From: Chloroflexota bacterium | Lineage (GTDB): Bacteria; Chloroflexota; Anaerolineae; VGOG01 | Direction: 5' to 3' | Assembly: GCA_016875995.1 (NCBI GenBank) | Contig: VGOG01000006.1 | Span: 1-45,990, forward strand | Length of the DNA: 45,990 bases | Shown here: positions 1 to 8,385 of the stretch, one piece after another | Layout of the letters: each line of letters opens with the position of its first letter | How positions within the stretch are numbered: the stretch's first letter is position 1 | Translations under genes and position numbers: made by a program | The notes under the pieces: model-generated | Told to the model about the DNA's origin: nothing | Database searches by the model: none | What the model saw: only the letters and a program-made list of their open reading frames with translations

Positions 1-3000
1 GACTCGCACCCTGTCCCCCTCGGACAGCACGGGGCACTCCCCCTCTCGCAAGTAGACCTTGATCCCCGCCGTGCTGTCCTGCACGTAGAAGGTCTGCTCG
101 CCAAAGATGCCTGGCGGGGCGGTCACCTGGCCCTCGACGATGACCAGGGTCCCCTTGGCCATCGTCTTCGTCTCGGCGATGGTCACGAAAGCCAGGCCCG
201 GCGGCGGGGGAGGGCCGGGGTGGGGGTGGTTGGGGGCACCCATGGTCACGGCGTAATCGGCTGTCCAGTGGCCACCGCCATCCACAGTACGACTGAAACT
301 GCGGTCGTAGCCGGGGCTGTGAGTGTAGTGGTATTCGTCGGCCACCGTCCCGTCGGGGCGTATCAGGCGCACCCAGTCCTCGTCGTTGTTCAGGGCGAGG
401 CCGGTGTCCCTCTTGAAGAAGACCAGGAATCCGCCCGGCGGGATGATCTTGTCGGCATGGATGGTGTGGGGGCCGCTGCCTCCCTCGGCCACGTCGTCCA
501 GTTGCCAGCCGCCCAGCCCCACCACGGCCTGGACGGCGTTGTACAGCTCGATCCACTCGTCGTTGTGATCGGCCACGCCATCGCCATCCCAGTCCACGCT
601 GCGGGGGGCGGGCAGGAACTCGTTCAGCAGGACCACGTCGGCTGGCGCTACGCCCTCCACCCAGATGGGGCTGGTGTAGGCAGTGTCGCCGTCGGCCTGG
701 GTGGCTTTGACGAAGTAGAAGTGGCCTGCCACGCCGGGCGCGGTGGGCGTCCAGGTGTATGTGGTGGATCCTGAGAAGCTAACGCTGGCCACCACCAGCC
801 CTCTATCGAAGAGTTCCAGACTCACGCTCTCCCCGTCCGGATCCACCACGTCTACGGAAAAGGTGATGGCCGCTGCTTGGGGGACGATGGAACCCATCCA
901 GGCTTCGCCAGCGCGCAGGGCCAGGGCCAGGTTGCCGTCCTCGGTGGCGAAGGTGCGCCGCGCCCGCAGGGCCTCCAGGATGTGGCCTTTGGTCAAAGCC
1001 GGGGCGACCACTCCCGTGCGGTGGGGGGTATCGGCGCCCCAATCGGGCGTCTCGGTGTCGCCGTTGTTGGTCGCGCCCACGTGCCAGCCGGCGTAGAGGC
1101 TGCGCAGGTAAGCGCCCTCGAAGGTGAAGTACTGGCTCCCGCTGCCGTTCCCCACCTCCTGGAGGGCAATCATGGCGTCGGCGGCGGGGTGGTAGGCGAA
1201 GTCGTTGAAGTCGCTGTCGGCGAAGGGGTGATTGAACTGGGCGATGGCCTCGGGCTGGGCAGCGAGCCAGGTGTAAATCTCTCCAAGGCTGTCGTAATCG
1301 GGATCGTCACGAGAGGGATAGCCCTCGGTCTCGAAGACGTTGATGTGGCCCTCCACCCGACCTGTCCACTCGAAGCCACGCAGGGCCACGAAGGCCCCAT
1401 CCACGGTGGCGGCCTCGGCCTGGGCCAGGGTATCGGCCCACCAGGTGTGGTTAAGATAGTGGGAGTGATCGGTGAGGGCCAGGAAGTGTAGTCCGTTGGC
1501 CCGGCCTACGGCGTAGGCGTAACGCGGGGGACCGCTGCCGTCAGAGTAGGTGGAGTGGGAATGGATGCAGCCGAAGTAGGCCCACATCCCACCGGGCAGC
1601 GGGGCGGGCGGCGGAAACCAGGGAGGCGGTGCGGGGAGGTCCGTCAGGGAAGCAGGGTTGGGCGCGGCGACGGCGAAGTCGGCGTTCATGTCATTGCTAT
1701 CGCCGGCGCCCACCCGCTGTAGCGACCGGGGGGCTGGGGCGGAGATGTTGCCGCTCACGCCCACGGCGGCATAGTCGCCAGACTTGTAGGCGATGGCGTC
1801 CACGATCTCATCGGCGGGGCCCAGGAGCACCACCTCGTCACCCGAATTGGAGAGGGCCCAACTGCCGCTGGCCCAGGGGGCATACTTATCCATATTGGGC
1901 ACTGTTGGAGTATCAGTGTAGCCCGCGCCTGAGACCACCACCTCGAAGTCGGGATAGAACCCGAAGCGGGCCTGGAACTGGGCCGCGTTCTTGGCTACGA
2001 CGATCAGACCGCGAGGGCCGATCGTCGTCCCCGGCGGGAAGCGATACATCCCCTCGCCCTTGCCCTTCGTCTCCTCGTCACCGACCTTGTAAAGAGAGAG
2101 GTCTACCGTCTCCCCGGTGGGGTTGAAGATCTCTGCGAACTCGTCGCCCTCGGTCCCGGAAATCGTGCCGTCGTAGCAGACCTCACTGACGAGGAGGGGA
2201 GCCACGGGAGGGAGTGCGGGAGTGGTGGTGGGCGTGGGGGTCGGGATGGGGGCACCCCCTGGCGAAGGGATAGATCGCTCCACGAAATCGCTCGCCTGGT
2301 CAGTGTCGTAGCCCGTCGGCTCGCGCTCCAGCGAATGGCCGGCGGCGACGTCGGGGCAGGGCGGATCGAAGACCGTGGTGTCCGTCCCGTAGGACATCTG
2401 GTCAACGATCGTCCCCGCACTGTCCCTGAGGATCAGGCGGTCGCCATCGTTGCCCAGCCCGTTGCCGATGCTGCCGTCGGCGATGAAAACGATGGTGCCT
2501 GTGAAATCGGGGTAGTTGGTGTAAAAATCCTCAGCGGCGGCGATGACCACGAAGCCGTTAGCGGGGATAATCACCGTGGGAATCGAATCGGTGGCCATGT
2601 TGTCGCTTATCGTCCAACCGGCCAGCTCGAGCGGCGAAGAGGCGTTGTTGTAAAGCTCCACCCACTCGTAGGCAGCGTCGGGGCCGGACTGGACGGAATC
2701 GTACTCCACCTCGTTGATGACCACCTCGGGGCGGACGGGGATGGTGGTGGGTGTGGCCGTCGCCGTCGGTGTAGGTGGGGGAGTATCTGTCGCCGTCGCT
2801 GTGGGAGTAAGCGTGGCGGTGGGTGTCCACGTGGGGGTGATGGTCGCTGTGGGGGTGATGGTCGCCGTGGGGGTGAATGTGGTCGTCGCCGTCGGTGTAA
2901 GGGTCGTGGTTGCCGTAGGCGTCGAGGTGTTGGTAGGGGTGATGGTGCTATCCGGCGTGGCGGTTGGGGTCGGCGTCTCCGACAGCCAAGCATCTTCGGC

Positions 3001-3081
3001 GCTGGCACCCATTACCGCAGCCATCAACACCCCGCCGCTTAGGAGTAGAACTACGGCAAGCCCGGCTATGAGCTTCTTCAT
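1..3081 (-). CDS. Secreted multidomain LTD-LTD-PHP-LTD-OB protein (3' end outside window)
   Basis: The frame is open from ATG 3081 to base 1 (1027 codons), so the C-terminus is missing. A signal peptide (MKKLIAGLAVVLLLSGG) is followed by a Thr/Pro-rich linker (about residues 30-115). Then come a lamin-tail domain (about 118-250), a second one starting PLLVSEVCYDG (about 300-440), and a PHP-type phosphoesterase domain. The PHP ligands are visible: H507-S-H509 with SDG at 513-515, T-D538-H539, and H618 in FNHPF. A third LTD begins VVLLNEF (about 810-950), followed by an OB-fold-like stretch (GTLVIVEGQVTAPPG, then FYVQDSTAGIKVY). LTDs are common in secreted bacterial proteins and PHP domains hydrolyse phosphoesters with metals. 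I infer an exported phosphoesterase or nuclease-like enzyme; the substrate is unknown. AAGGGAA is a weak ribosome site. The downstream-transcribed neighbour region is unseen; the paralog at 3281-4069 lies just upstream. Confidence 0.85.
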   Translation of the reverse strand, partial: MKKLIAGLAVVLLLSGGVLMAAVMGASAEDAWLSETPTPTATPDSTITPTNTSTPTATTTLTPTATTTFTPTATITPTATITPTWTPTATLTPTATATDTPPPTPTATATPTTIPVRPEVVINEVEYDSVQSGPDAAYEWVELYNNASSPLELAGWTISDNMATDSIPTVIIPANGFVVIAAAEDFYTNYPDFTGTIVFIADGSIGNGLGNDGDRLILRDSAGTIVDQMSYGTDTTVFDPPCPDVAAGHSLEREPTGYDTDQASDFVERSIPSPGGAPIPTPTPTTTPALPPVAPLLVSEVCYDGTISGTEGDEFAEIFNPTGETVDLSLYKVGDEETKGKGEGMYRFPPGTTIGPRGLIVVAKNAAQFQARFGFYPDFEVVVSGAGYTDTPTVPNMDKYAPWASGSWALSNSGDEVVLLGPADEIVDAIAYKSGDYAAVGVSGNISAPAPRSLQRVGAGDSNDMNADFAVAAPNPASLTDLPAPPPWFPPPAPLPGGMWAYFGCIHSHSTYSDGSGPPRYAYAVGRANGLHFLALTDHSHYLNHTWWADTLAQAEAATVDGAFVALRGFEWTGRVEGHINVFETEGYPSRDDPDYDSLGEIYTWLAAQPEAIAQFNHPFADSDFNDFAYHPAADAMIALQEVGNGSGSQYFTFEGAYLRSLYAGWHVGATNNGDTETPDWGADTPHRTGVVAPALTKGHILEALRARRTFATEDGNLALALRAGEAWMGSIVPQAAAITFSVDVVDPDGESVSLELFDRGLVVASVSFSGSTTYTWTPTAPGVAGHFYFVKATQADGDTAYTSPIWVEGVAPADVVLLNEFLPAPRSVDWDGDGVADHNDEWIELYNAVQAVVGLGGWQLDDVAEGGSGPHTIHADKIIPPGGFLVFFKRDTGLALNNDEDWVRLIRPDGTVADEYHYTHSPGYDRSFSRTVDGGGHWTADYAVTMGAPNHPHPGPPPPPGLAFVTIAETKTMAKGTLVIVEGQVTAPPGIFGEQTFYVQDSTAGIKVYLREGECPVLSEGDRVRV

Positions 3082-3280
3082 TTCCCTTGCCCTCCGCTTT
3101 AGAACATGGATGGGCAGGATTTCGGATTCCTCGTCAACTCAAGTCCCCCGATCCGTTATCCTGCCGATCCGTCTGTTAAATCCGATCTTACCGTGCCCCG
3201 AATCCGTTGACAGCACTCCGCTCTTGTCATTCCCCCGCCTTAAGGATGATCCGGTCAGTCCGTTATTCCTCGTCCGCGCC

Positions 3281-4069
3281 TTAGTCGAACCCCTTAAGCA
3301 CCAGGGGCAGGTAGACCCTGGATATGACCGTCGTCGGCGTAGGGGTGACGGTGGGCGTGACCGTCAGCGTAGGTGTATCGGTTGGCGTTGGGGTGCTGGT
3401 AGGCGTGGCGGTGGCCGTGGGCGTGGGCACAGTTACCGACCCTGGATTGGGGAACTCCTGGTCAATCCAGTCCGCGGCAGTGTCGGTGTCTACGTTGGCC
3501 GGGGAGCGCTCCAGCGAATGGCCGGCGGCGACACCAGGGCAGGGAGGGTCGAAGTAGGTGGTCTTATTGCCATAGGACATGGCATCCACGATGGCATCGT
3601 CGTCGTCGAGGATCAATACCTCATCGCCACTGTTGCTGAGCTCGACCCTGCCGCTGGCCCAGGCGGTGTAGGGGATCATGTCTGGCACGTCCTCGTCCGA
3701 AGCCACCATCTCGTAATCGGGGTTAAACCCCCAGGCGTCGAAGAAAGCTGTGGCCTTGTTGGCCACCACGATCACCTGGCCGGGGTTAATGGAGCTGTCC
3801 GCCGGGAATTGCAGCATCCCCTCGCCCTTGCCCTGCTCCTCCTCGTCGCCGACCTTGTAGTTGGAGAGGTCAATGGTAGTAGCTCCCGCGTTGTAGATCT
3901 CGATCCATTCCTCATCTGGCTCCTTTCCAAGGGCATCGTACAACACCTCGCTGATGAGAAGGGTAGGCGGGGAAGCCCCGATGGGGGAAGAAAGACGTGG
4001 CAAGAGAAGCAGGGATAAAATAAGCAGGCCAAGCAGAATCGTGTTTCTTAAGTCTTTACCAGAGCTCAT
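3281..4069 (-). CDS. Secreted lamin-tail-domain protein with Thr/Pro tail and YLPLVLKG C-terminus
   Basis: 262 aa. An N-terminal hydrophobic segment (LLGLLILSLLLLPRL) is followed by one lamin-tail domain (about residues 35-190: LISEVLYDALG, DEEWIEIYN, DLSNYKVGDEE, SGDEVLILDDDDAIVDAMSYG). A Thr/Pro-rich linker (PTPTATATPTSTPTPTDTPT) precedes the final residues ISRVYLPLVLKGFD. The first half of the LTD resembles the second LTD of the neighbouring 1-3081 gene (KVGDEE...GKGEGM), and the end resembles that gene's first LTD (DPPCPxVAAGHSLER), so it looks recombined from the same stock. The 199-bp gap to the next gene contains no clear terminator. Function unknown: an exported, probably wall- or surface-associated protein. 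Its promoter is at 4103-4131. Confidence 0.88.
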   Translation of the reverse strand: MSSGKDLRNTILLGLLILSLLLLPRLSSPIGASPPTLLISEVLYDALGKEPDEEWIEIYNAGATTIDLSNYKVGDEEEQGKGEGMLQFPADSSINPGQVIVVANKATAFFDAWGFNPDYEMVASDEDVPDMIPYTAWASGRVELSNSGDEVLILDDDDAIVDAMSYGNKTTYFDPPCPGVAAGHSLERSPANVDTDTAADWIDQEFPNPGSVTVPTPTATATPTSTPTPTDTPTLTVTPTVTPTPTTVISRVYLPLVLKGFD

Positions 4070-4102
4070 TGACGGGCCTCCTTGTGGGTGTGGTTAGCCG
4101 AC

Positions 4103-4131
4103 AGTATATTACAAAAGACCACCTGTGTCAA
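4103..4131 (-). promoter_or_regulatory. Sigma-70-type promoter for the LTD gene
   Basis: On the minus strand TTGACA (4131-4126), a 17-bp spacer and TATACT (4108-4103) match the consensus well. Start of transcription would be near 4096, about 27 nt before the LTD start codon. A dyad CCTGTG(7)CACAGG at 4122-4140 overlaps the -35 box and could be an operator. Confidence 0.75.
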
Positions 4132-4221
4132 ACTCACAGGCGGCTTTTGTCCAAAACTCTTTGCGAGGTTGGCTCGGATGAAGTATACTACAAAATGGCT
4201 GATTATCCAGTGGCCCCGAAT

Positions 4222-4250
4222 TTGTGTGCTCTGGGCTGTTGTGGTATAAT
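4222..4250 (+). promoter_or_regulatory. Promoter for the nuclease-dnaB cluster
   Basis: TTGTGT (4222-4227), 17-bp spacer, TATAAT (4245-4250). The -10 is perfect and the -35 weak. It lies 60 nt upstream of the bifunctional nuclease start and is divergent from the LTD promoter. Confidence 0.6.
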
Positions 4251-4309
4251 CAAAAACGTCAGGAAACGGCGGTAGCTTCATAGGACGACTGGGAGAGGAG
4301 ACAGCGAAA

Positions 4310-4804
4310 ATGATCCAGGTAACGGTTGACAGCATAAGGGCAAGTTTAATGTCCCAGCATCGGGTAGTGATCTTGAAAGATGTAGATAGCGAAAGGTATT
4401 TGCCTATCTGGGTTGGCCCCTTCGAAGCTGAGGCCATTGCCCTCGAATTACAGCAGGTCGAGCTAGCTCGCCCCCTTACCCATGACCTGCTGAAAGCAGT
4501 CATCATCAAGATGGGAGCCAGAGTGTCGCACATCCTGATAAACGATCTGCGCGATGACACCTTCTACGCCCGTGTCGTCTTGGACAACAACGGTCGGCCT
4601 ATAGAAATAGATTCCCGACCCAGCGATGCCATCGCTTTGGCTGTGCGAGCCAAAGCCCCTATCTTCGTGGCCGAATTAGTGATGGAAAGAGCTGCTATAA
4701 CGCCTGACGAAGGGATAGGCCCTTCTGATGAGGAGAAGCTATCGGCTTTCCGCGATTTCGTTGAAACCCTTGACCTCGACGCCCTGGGCGAAGAGGAGAA
4801 CTGA
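4310..4804 (+). CDS. Bifunctional nuclease (BFN/DUF151) domain protein
   Basis: 164 aa, the usual length of bacterial BFN-domain proteins. The family signature is spread over residues 1-130: [89 protein letters not shown]. Members of this family have been reported as nucleases acting on RNA and DNA; the bacterial role is poorly defined. A GGAGAGGAG ribosome site lies 10 nt upstream of ATG 4310. Twelve bases separate it from dnaB, so it probably heads the replication cluster and shares the promoter at 4222-4250. Confidence 0.93.
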   Translation: MIQVTVDSIRASLMSQHRVVILKDVDSERYLPIWVGPFEAEAIALELQQVELARPLTHDLLKAVIIKMGARVSHILINDLRDDTFYARVVLDNNGRPIEIDSRPSDAIALAVRAKAPIFVAELVMERAAITPDEGIGPSDEEKLSAFRDFVETLDLDALGEEEN

Positions 4805-4816
4805 GAATACGGTGAG

Positions 4817-6163
4817 ATGATGAACGAGTCCGAGAGAATGGCGCCTCATAACACCGAGGCCGAAGAGGCAGCCCTGGGATCGCTTCTTTTAGATCCCGAT
4901 GCTATATTCAAAGTGGCCTCCTTTCTCAATCCTGAGGATTTCTACCGCGAGAAAAACGGCTGGATCTACGAGGCCATTAGAGACCTCCACAACCGGCGGG
5001 AACCAGCCGACTTCGTCACCCTTTGCGACGAGCTGGAGCGGCGCGGCCAACTGGAGGAGGTCGGCGGGGCAGCCTACATCACTTTTCTGATCAATGCTGT
5101 ACCCACGGCTATCCACGTGGAGTACTATGCCCGCATCGTGGAGCGCACAGCCATCCTGCGCCGACTGATTGGCGCGGCGGGGCAGATCGCGGCCATTGCC
5201 TACGAGGACACTGAAGACGTGGACGAGGTGGTTGACAGGGCCGAGCAGGTACTGTTCGGGGTCTCTCAGCGCCGCATCGCCCGCGACCTGGTGCCGATCA
5301 AGCAGATAATCGGTACCTACTATGACCGGATAGACTATTTGTACCAACATCGTGGCGAACTCATCGGCATCCCCACGGGCTTCCCCATGCTGGACAAGTT
5401 GCTGGGAGGGTTGCAGCCCTCCGACCTGATCGTCGTGGCTGGCCGGCCCAGCATGGGCAAGACGTCGTTTGCCCTCTCCATTGCCCAGAATGCCGCCCGC
5501 AAATACAACCAGCGCGTGGCTCTCTTTAGCCTGGAAATGAGTTCCGAGCAAGTGGTGCAGCGTCTCGTCTCGGCCGAGACGGGCATAGATTCCCAAAGAT
5601 TGCGCCTGGGTGACCTGAGAGACGATGAGTGGCCTCTCTTCGTCGAGGCGACAGGTATCCTCTCAGAGGTGCCCGTCTTCGTTGACGACACGCCCTCTAT
5701 CTCCGCCTTGCAGATGCGAACCAAGGCCCGCCGCCTCCACGCTGAGCACGGTCTCGATCTGATCATCGTTGACTACCTCCAGTTGATGCGAGGAGACGCC
5801 CGGGCGGAGAACCGCGTCCAGGAGATTTCCGCTATCTCTCGCGCGCTCAAAGGGTTAGCCAGAGAACTGAGCGTGCCTGTGGTGGCTGTCTCCCAACTAT
5901 CCCGCGCCGTCGAAGCCCGTAGGGATCACATACCCATTCTCTCCGATTTGAGAGAAAGCGGATCGATCGAGCAGGACGCGGACGTGGTGATGTTCATCTA
6001 CCGTGAGGAAATATACAACCCTGACACGGAGATGAAGAACATCGCTGATGTCATCGTGGCCAAACACCGTAACGGCCCCACTGGCAAAATCTCTCTGTTT
6101 TTCCAGAAACAACTGGCCCAATTCCACGAATTAGAACTTTTTCGCGAAGAACTGGGACTCTAA
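4817..6163 (+). CDS. dnaB: Replicative DNA helicase DnaB
   Basis: 448 aa, standard length. The N-terminal DnaB domain (about residues 8-115) begins [21 protein letters not shown]. The RecA-like C-terminal domain (about 175-445) has Walker A GRPSMGKT at 209-216, FSLEMSSEQ, Walker B-region [10 protein letters not shown], and the conserved [22 protein letters not shown] and AKHRNGPTG segments. It is the hexameric helicase that unwinds DNA at the replication fork. Two adjacent ATGs (4817, 4820) could start it; ATG 4838 ([10 protein letters not shown]) is also possible because the ribosome site is weak. It is followed after one base by the DnaD-like gene and then by a DnaC-like gene, so helicase, remodelling factor and candidate loader sit together. 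Confidence 0.98.
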   Translation: MMNESERMAPHNTEAEEAALGSLLLDPDAIFKVASFLNPEDFYREKNGWIYEAIRDLHNRREPADFVTLCDELERRGQLEEVGGAAYITFLINAVPTAIHVEYYARIVERTAILRRLIGAAGQIAAIAYEDTEDVDEVVDRAEQVLFGVSQRRIARDLVPIKQIIGTYYDRIDYLYQHRGELIGIPTGFPMLDKLLGGLQPSDLIVVAGRPSMGKTSFALSIAQNAARKYNQRVALFSLEMSSEQVVQRLVSAETGIDSQRLRLGDLRDDEWPLFVEATGILSEVPVFVDDTPSISALQMRTKARRLHAEHGLDLIIVDYLQLMRGDARAENRVQEISAISRALKGLARELSVPVVAVSQLSRAVEARRDHIPILSDLRESGSIEQDADVVMFIYREEIYNPDTEMKNIADVIVAKHRNGPTGKISLFFQKQLAQFHELELFREELGL

Positions 6164-6164
6164 A

Positions 6165-6923
6165 ATGAAAGGCTTCTCCGGTTTCCCCGCCGGCAAGGTG
6201 CACTTCACCCCCTTGCCTAATTTATTCTTCAGCAAGCTCCTGCCAGCCATAGATGACCTGGCCGAGCTGAAGGTAACTCTGCACATCTTCTGGCTGCTAC
6301 ATCAGAAGAAAGGCTACCCTCGATACGTGAGCCGGCGAGAACTGGAGGCCGATGGGGGGCTGCTGGGTGGGCTTAGAGAGCCAGGACAGAAGCCCGAGGA
6401 GTGCCTGGGGCAGGCTCTGGAGCGAGCCGTGGCCCGGGGCACCCTCCTCCACGTGATGGCCCTTCGGCGGGGCCCTTCGACCCCACTCAGGGCAGGCTCA
6501 GGACAAGCCCAGCAGGGTGATGAGCGGGACGATTGGTACTTCATGAACACCGACGTTGGGCGGAGGACGGTGGACAAGATACTTCGCGGAGAACTGGAGC
6601 TCGACGCAACCATCTTGCCCAGTGAGGTACGTCTGGAGGTAGAACGGCCCAACATCTTCGTCCTCTACGAACAGAACGTTGGCCTGCTCACCCCCCTCAT
6701 CGCCGAGGAGCTCAGGGACGCCGAGAAGACTTACCCCGCCGACTGGATCGAGGAAGCCTTCAAGATAGCCGTGGAGCACAATGCTCGCCACTGGCGTTAC
6801 GTGCGCCGCGTTCTGGAGCGCTGGGCAACCGAAGGGAAGGACAGTGAAAAGGCCAGGAGAGATTCTGAAGAAGATCGCCGTAGATACATCGAAGGGAAGT
6901 ATGCCGAGTACATCGAACACTGA
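6165..6923 (+). CDS. DnaD-like replication protein
   Basis: 252 aa. The C-terminal part (about residues 165-225) is a DnaD/DnaB2-type domain: NIFVLYEQNVGLLTPLIAEEL, then YPADWIEEAFKIAVEHNARHWRYV, then VLERWATEGK. The N-terminal half (FTPLPNLFFSKLLPAIDDLAELKVTLHIFWLL) resembles the winged-helix part of DnaD-like proteins. In Firmicutes, DnaD-family proteins help load DnaB; the neighbouring dnaB and DnaC-like genes support the same role here. Residues about 103-116 (GPSTPLRAGSGQAQ) come from an inserted repeat at 6473-6511. The stop TGA (6921-6923) overlaps the start of the next gene and abuts a heptamer array. Confidence 0.82.
   Translation: MKGFSGFPAGKVHFTPLPNLFFSKLLPAIDDLAELKVTLHIFWLLHQKKGYPRYVSRRELEADGGLLGGLREPGQKPEECLGQALERAVARGTLLHVMALRRGPSTPLRAGSGQAQQGDERDDWYFMNTDVGRRTVDKILRGELELDATILPSEVRLEVERPNIFVLYEQNVGLLTPLIAEELRDAEKTYPADWIEEAFKIAVEHNARHWRYVRRVLERWATEGKDSEKARRDSEEDRRRYIEGKYAEYIEH
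6473..6511 (+). repeat. In-frame dispersed-repeat insertion in the DnaD-like gene
   Basis: The stretch encodes GPSTPLRAGSGQAQ and has the look of a family of short intragenic repeats (CTTCGACCCCACTCAGGG, GGCAGGCTCAGGACAAG) that I recall from environmental Chloroflexota-like genomes. It keeps the frame and falls between the two predicted domains. Confidence 0.55.
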
Positions 6924-8316
6924 AGAACGTCAAACGTCAAACTTCAAACGTCAAACGTCGAAGAGTCCAGGACTTAGGAGTAACGACGTTTGTCTTGTTT
7001 GCAAAGGGGCTGGGTATCTGGTCAAGGACGTGCCCTTTGGCCATCCCGATTTCGGCAAGCTCTACCCCTGCCAGTGCAAGATCGAGGAATTGGATGCCAA
7101 ACGCCTGTCGGACTTGCGAGACTTGAGCCAATTGGGCGAGCTTTCCCGCATGACCTTTCAGAGCTTTAAACCTGAAGGCATCGGGCTCAACGCCGAGAAG
7201 CGAGAGAACCTCAGGCGAGCTTACGAGCGGGCTAAACACTTCGCCCAGGAATCCGTAGGGTGGTTGATTCTCAAAGGGGGTTATGGCTGCGGTAAAACCC
7301 ACCTGGCAGCGGCCATATCCAACTACCGCATCGCTAATGGTCAACCGGTTCTCTTCGTCGTGGTGCCCGATCTCCTCGATCATCTGCGGGCCACCTTTGC
7401 CCCCACCAGCCAGGTCTCCTACGACGAGCGCTTCGAGGAAGTGCGCACTGCTCCCCTGCTGATCCTCGACGATCTAGGCACCCAGAGTGCCACCCCCTGG
7501 GCCCAGGAGAAGCTCTACCAGATACTAAACTACCGTTACAATGCCCGGCTACCCACAATCGTCACCACCAACCGCGAGTTGGAGGAGATTGATCTGCGAC
7601 TTCGCTCGCGGCTGGTGGACCCCGACCTGGCGGAGATTGTCACCATCCTGGCTCCCGACTTCCGCCGCAGCGGGGTGGGCCAGGATCAATCGGAGCTTTC
7701 CAGCCTCTCCCTCCACAGCGACAAGACCTTCCAGACCTTCGACCTGCGGGCCCACGAGCTCCCTCGCGAGGAGCACGAGAACCTCAAGCGGGCCTTCGCT
7801 ATCGCCAAGGGATACGCCGAGAATCCGGTGGATTGGCTGGTCTTCACCGGCCCTTATGGCTGCGGCAAAACCCATCTCGCGGCGGCCATTGCCAACTATC
7901 GGCAGGACCGTGGCTATTCGGCCCTCTTCGTCGTCGTGCCCGACCTCCTCGATCACCTGCGAGCCACCTTCAGCCCCCAGAGCCTGGTTTCGTACGACCA
8001 GCGCTTTGAAGAAGTGCGCAATGCTTCCCTTTTGATCCTCGACGACCTGGGTACCCAGAGCGCGACGACCTGGGCCCAGGAGAAGCTCTTTCAGCTTTTC
8101 AATCACCGCTACAACGCTCGATTGCCTACTGTGATCACCATGCAAGAATCAGTAGAGGAGTTCGAGAAGACAAATCCCCGCCTCAGTTCCCGCATCCTGG
8201 ATTTCTCCCGCTGCACCGTGTTCGCCATCATTGCCCCCAGTTACCGTGGCGGAGTGCGGCCTGAAAAACGGGCAGGGGAGCGGAGGAGCAGGGGAGCAAG
8301 GGAGCAGAGGAGATAG
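6901..8316 (+). CDS. Tandem double-AAA+ DnaC/IstB-like helicase-loader protein
   Basis: 471 aa from ATG 6901 (GAAGGGAAG upstream), overlapping the DnaD-like gene by 23 bp; no ATG, GTG or TTG codon occurs later in frame before the zinc motif. An N-terminal zinc motif C31-x2-C34 ... C57-x-C59 is followed by two complete DnaC-type ATPase domains 191 residues apart. Walker A is GGYGCGKTH at 126-134 and GPYGCGKTH at 317-325. Both contain VLFVVVPDLLDHLRATF-type and LLILDDLGTQSAT (Walker B) segments. DnaC/DnaI proteins load DnaB and normally carry one AAA+ domain, so this fusion is unusual. The last ~20 residues (RAGERRSRGAREQRR) are encoded by an octamer repeat. A start further upstream (6781) is open but would overlap more of the DnaD-like gene. 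Confidence 0.88.
   Translation: MPSTSNTEERQTSNFKRQTSKSPGLRSNDVCLVCKGAGYLVKDVPFGHPDFGKLYPCQCKIEELDAKRLSDLRDLSQLGELSRMTFQSFKPEGIGLNAEKRENLRRAYERAKHFAQESVGWLILKGGYGCGKTHLAAAISNYRIANGQPVLFVVVPDLLDHLRATFAPTSQVSYDERFEEVRTAPLLILDDLGTQSATPWAQEKLYQILNYRYNARLPTIVTTNRELEEIDLRLRSRLVDPDLAEIVTILAPDFRRSGVGQDQSELSSLSLHSDKTFQTFDLRAHELPREEHENLKRAFAIAKGYAENPVDWLVFTGPYGCGKTHLAAAIANYRQDRGYSALFVVVPDLLDHLRATFSPQSLVSYDQRFEEVRNASLLILDDLGTQSATTWAQEKLFQLFNHRYNARLPTVITMQESVEEFEKTNPRLSSRILDFSRCTVFAIIAPSYRGGVRPEKRAGERRSRGAREQRR
6922..6963 (+). repeat. GTCAAAC heptamer array at the DnaD stop
   Basis: Units: GAAGAAC, GTCAAAC, GTCAAAC, TTCAAAC, GTCAAAC, GTCGAAG. It begins inside the DnaD stop codon and is translated as residues about 8-21 of the DnaC-like protein if that protein starts at 6901. 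Confidence 0.8.
8269..8316 (+). repeat. GGAGCAGG-type octamer array ending in the loader stop codon
   Basis: Units: CGGGCAGG, GGAGCGGA, GGAGCAGG, GGAGCAAG, GGAGCAGA, GGAGATAG. The last octamer contains the TAG stop (8314-8316). A related octamer array, opposite strand, is at 19721-19776. Confidence 0.85.
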
Positions 8317-8329
8317 CACCTCTGCACCC

Positions 8330-8385
8330 CTCACGCTTCACGTTTCACGCTTCACGTTTCACGCTTCACGTTTCACGCTTCACTG
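8330..8385. repeat. TTCACGY heptamer array at a kinase stop codon
   Basis: Eight consecutive heptamers: CTCACGC, then TTCACGT and TTCACGC alternating, then TTCACTG. The minus-strand kinase stop TGA (8382-8380) is in the last unit. It fills the space between convergent genes; no conventional terminator was seen here. Confidence 0.85.

Noticed and set aside
2714-4018. Plus-strand 434-aa open frame rich in Val-Gly-Val-Ala repeats
   Set aside because: It is the antisense of the Thr/Pro linkers and the LTD domains on the minus strand, which have signal peptides and family motifs.
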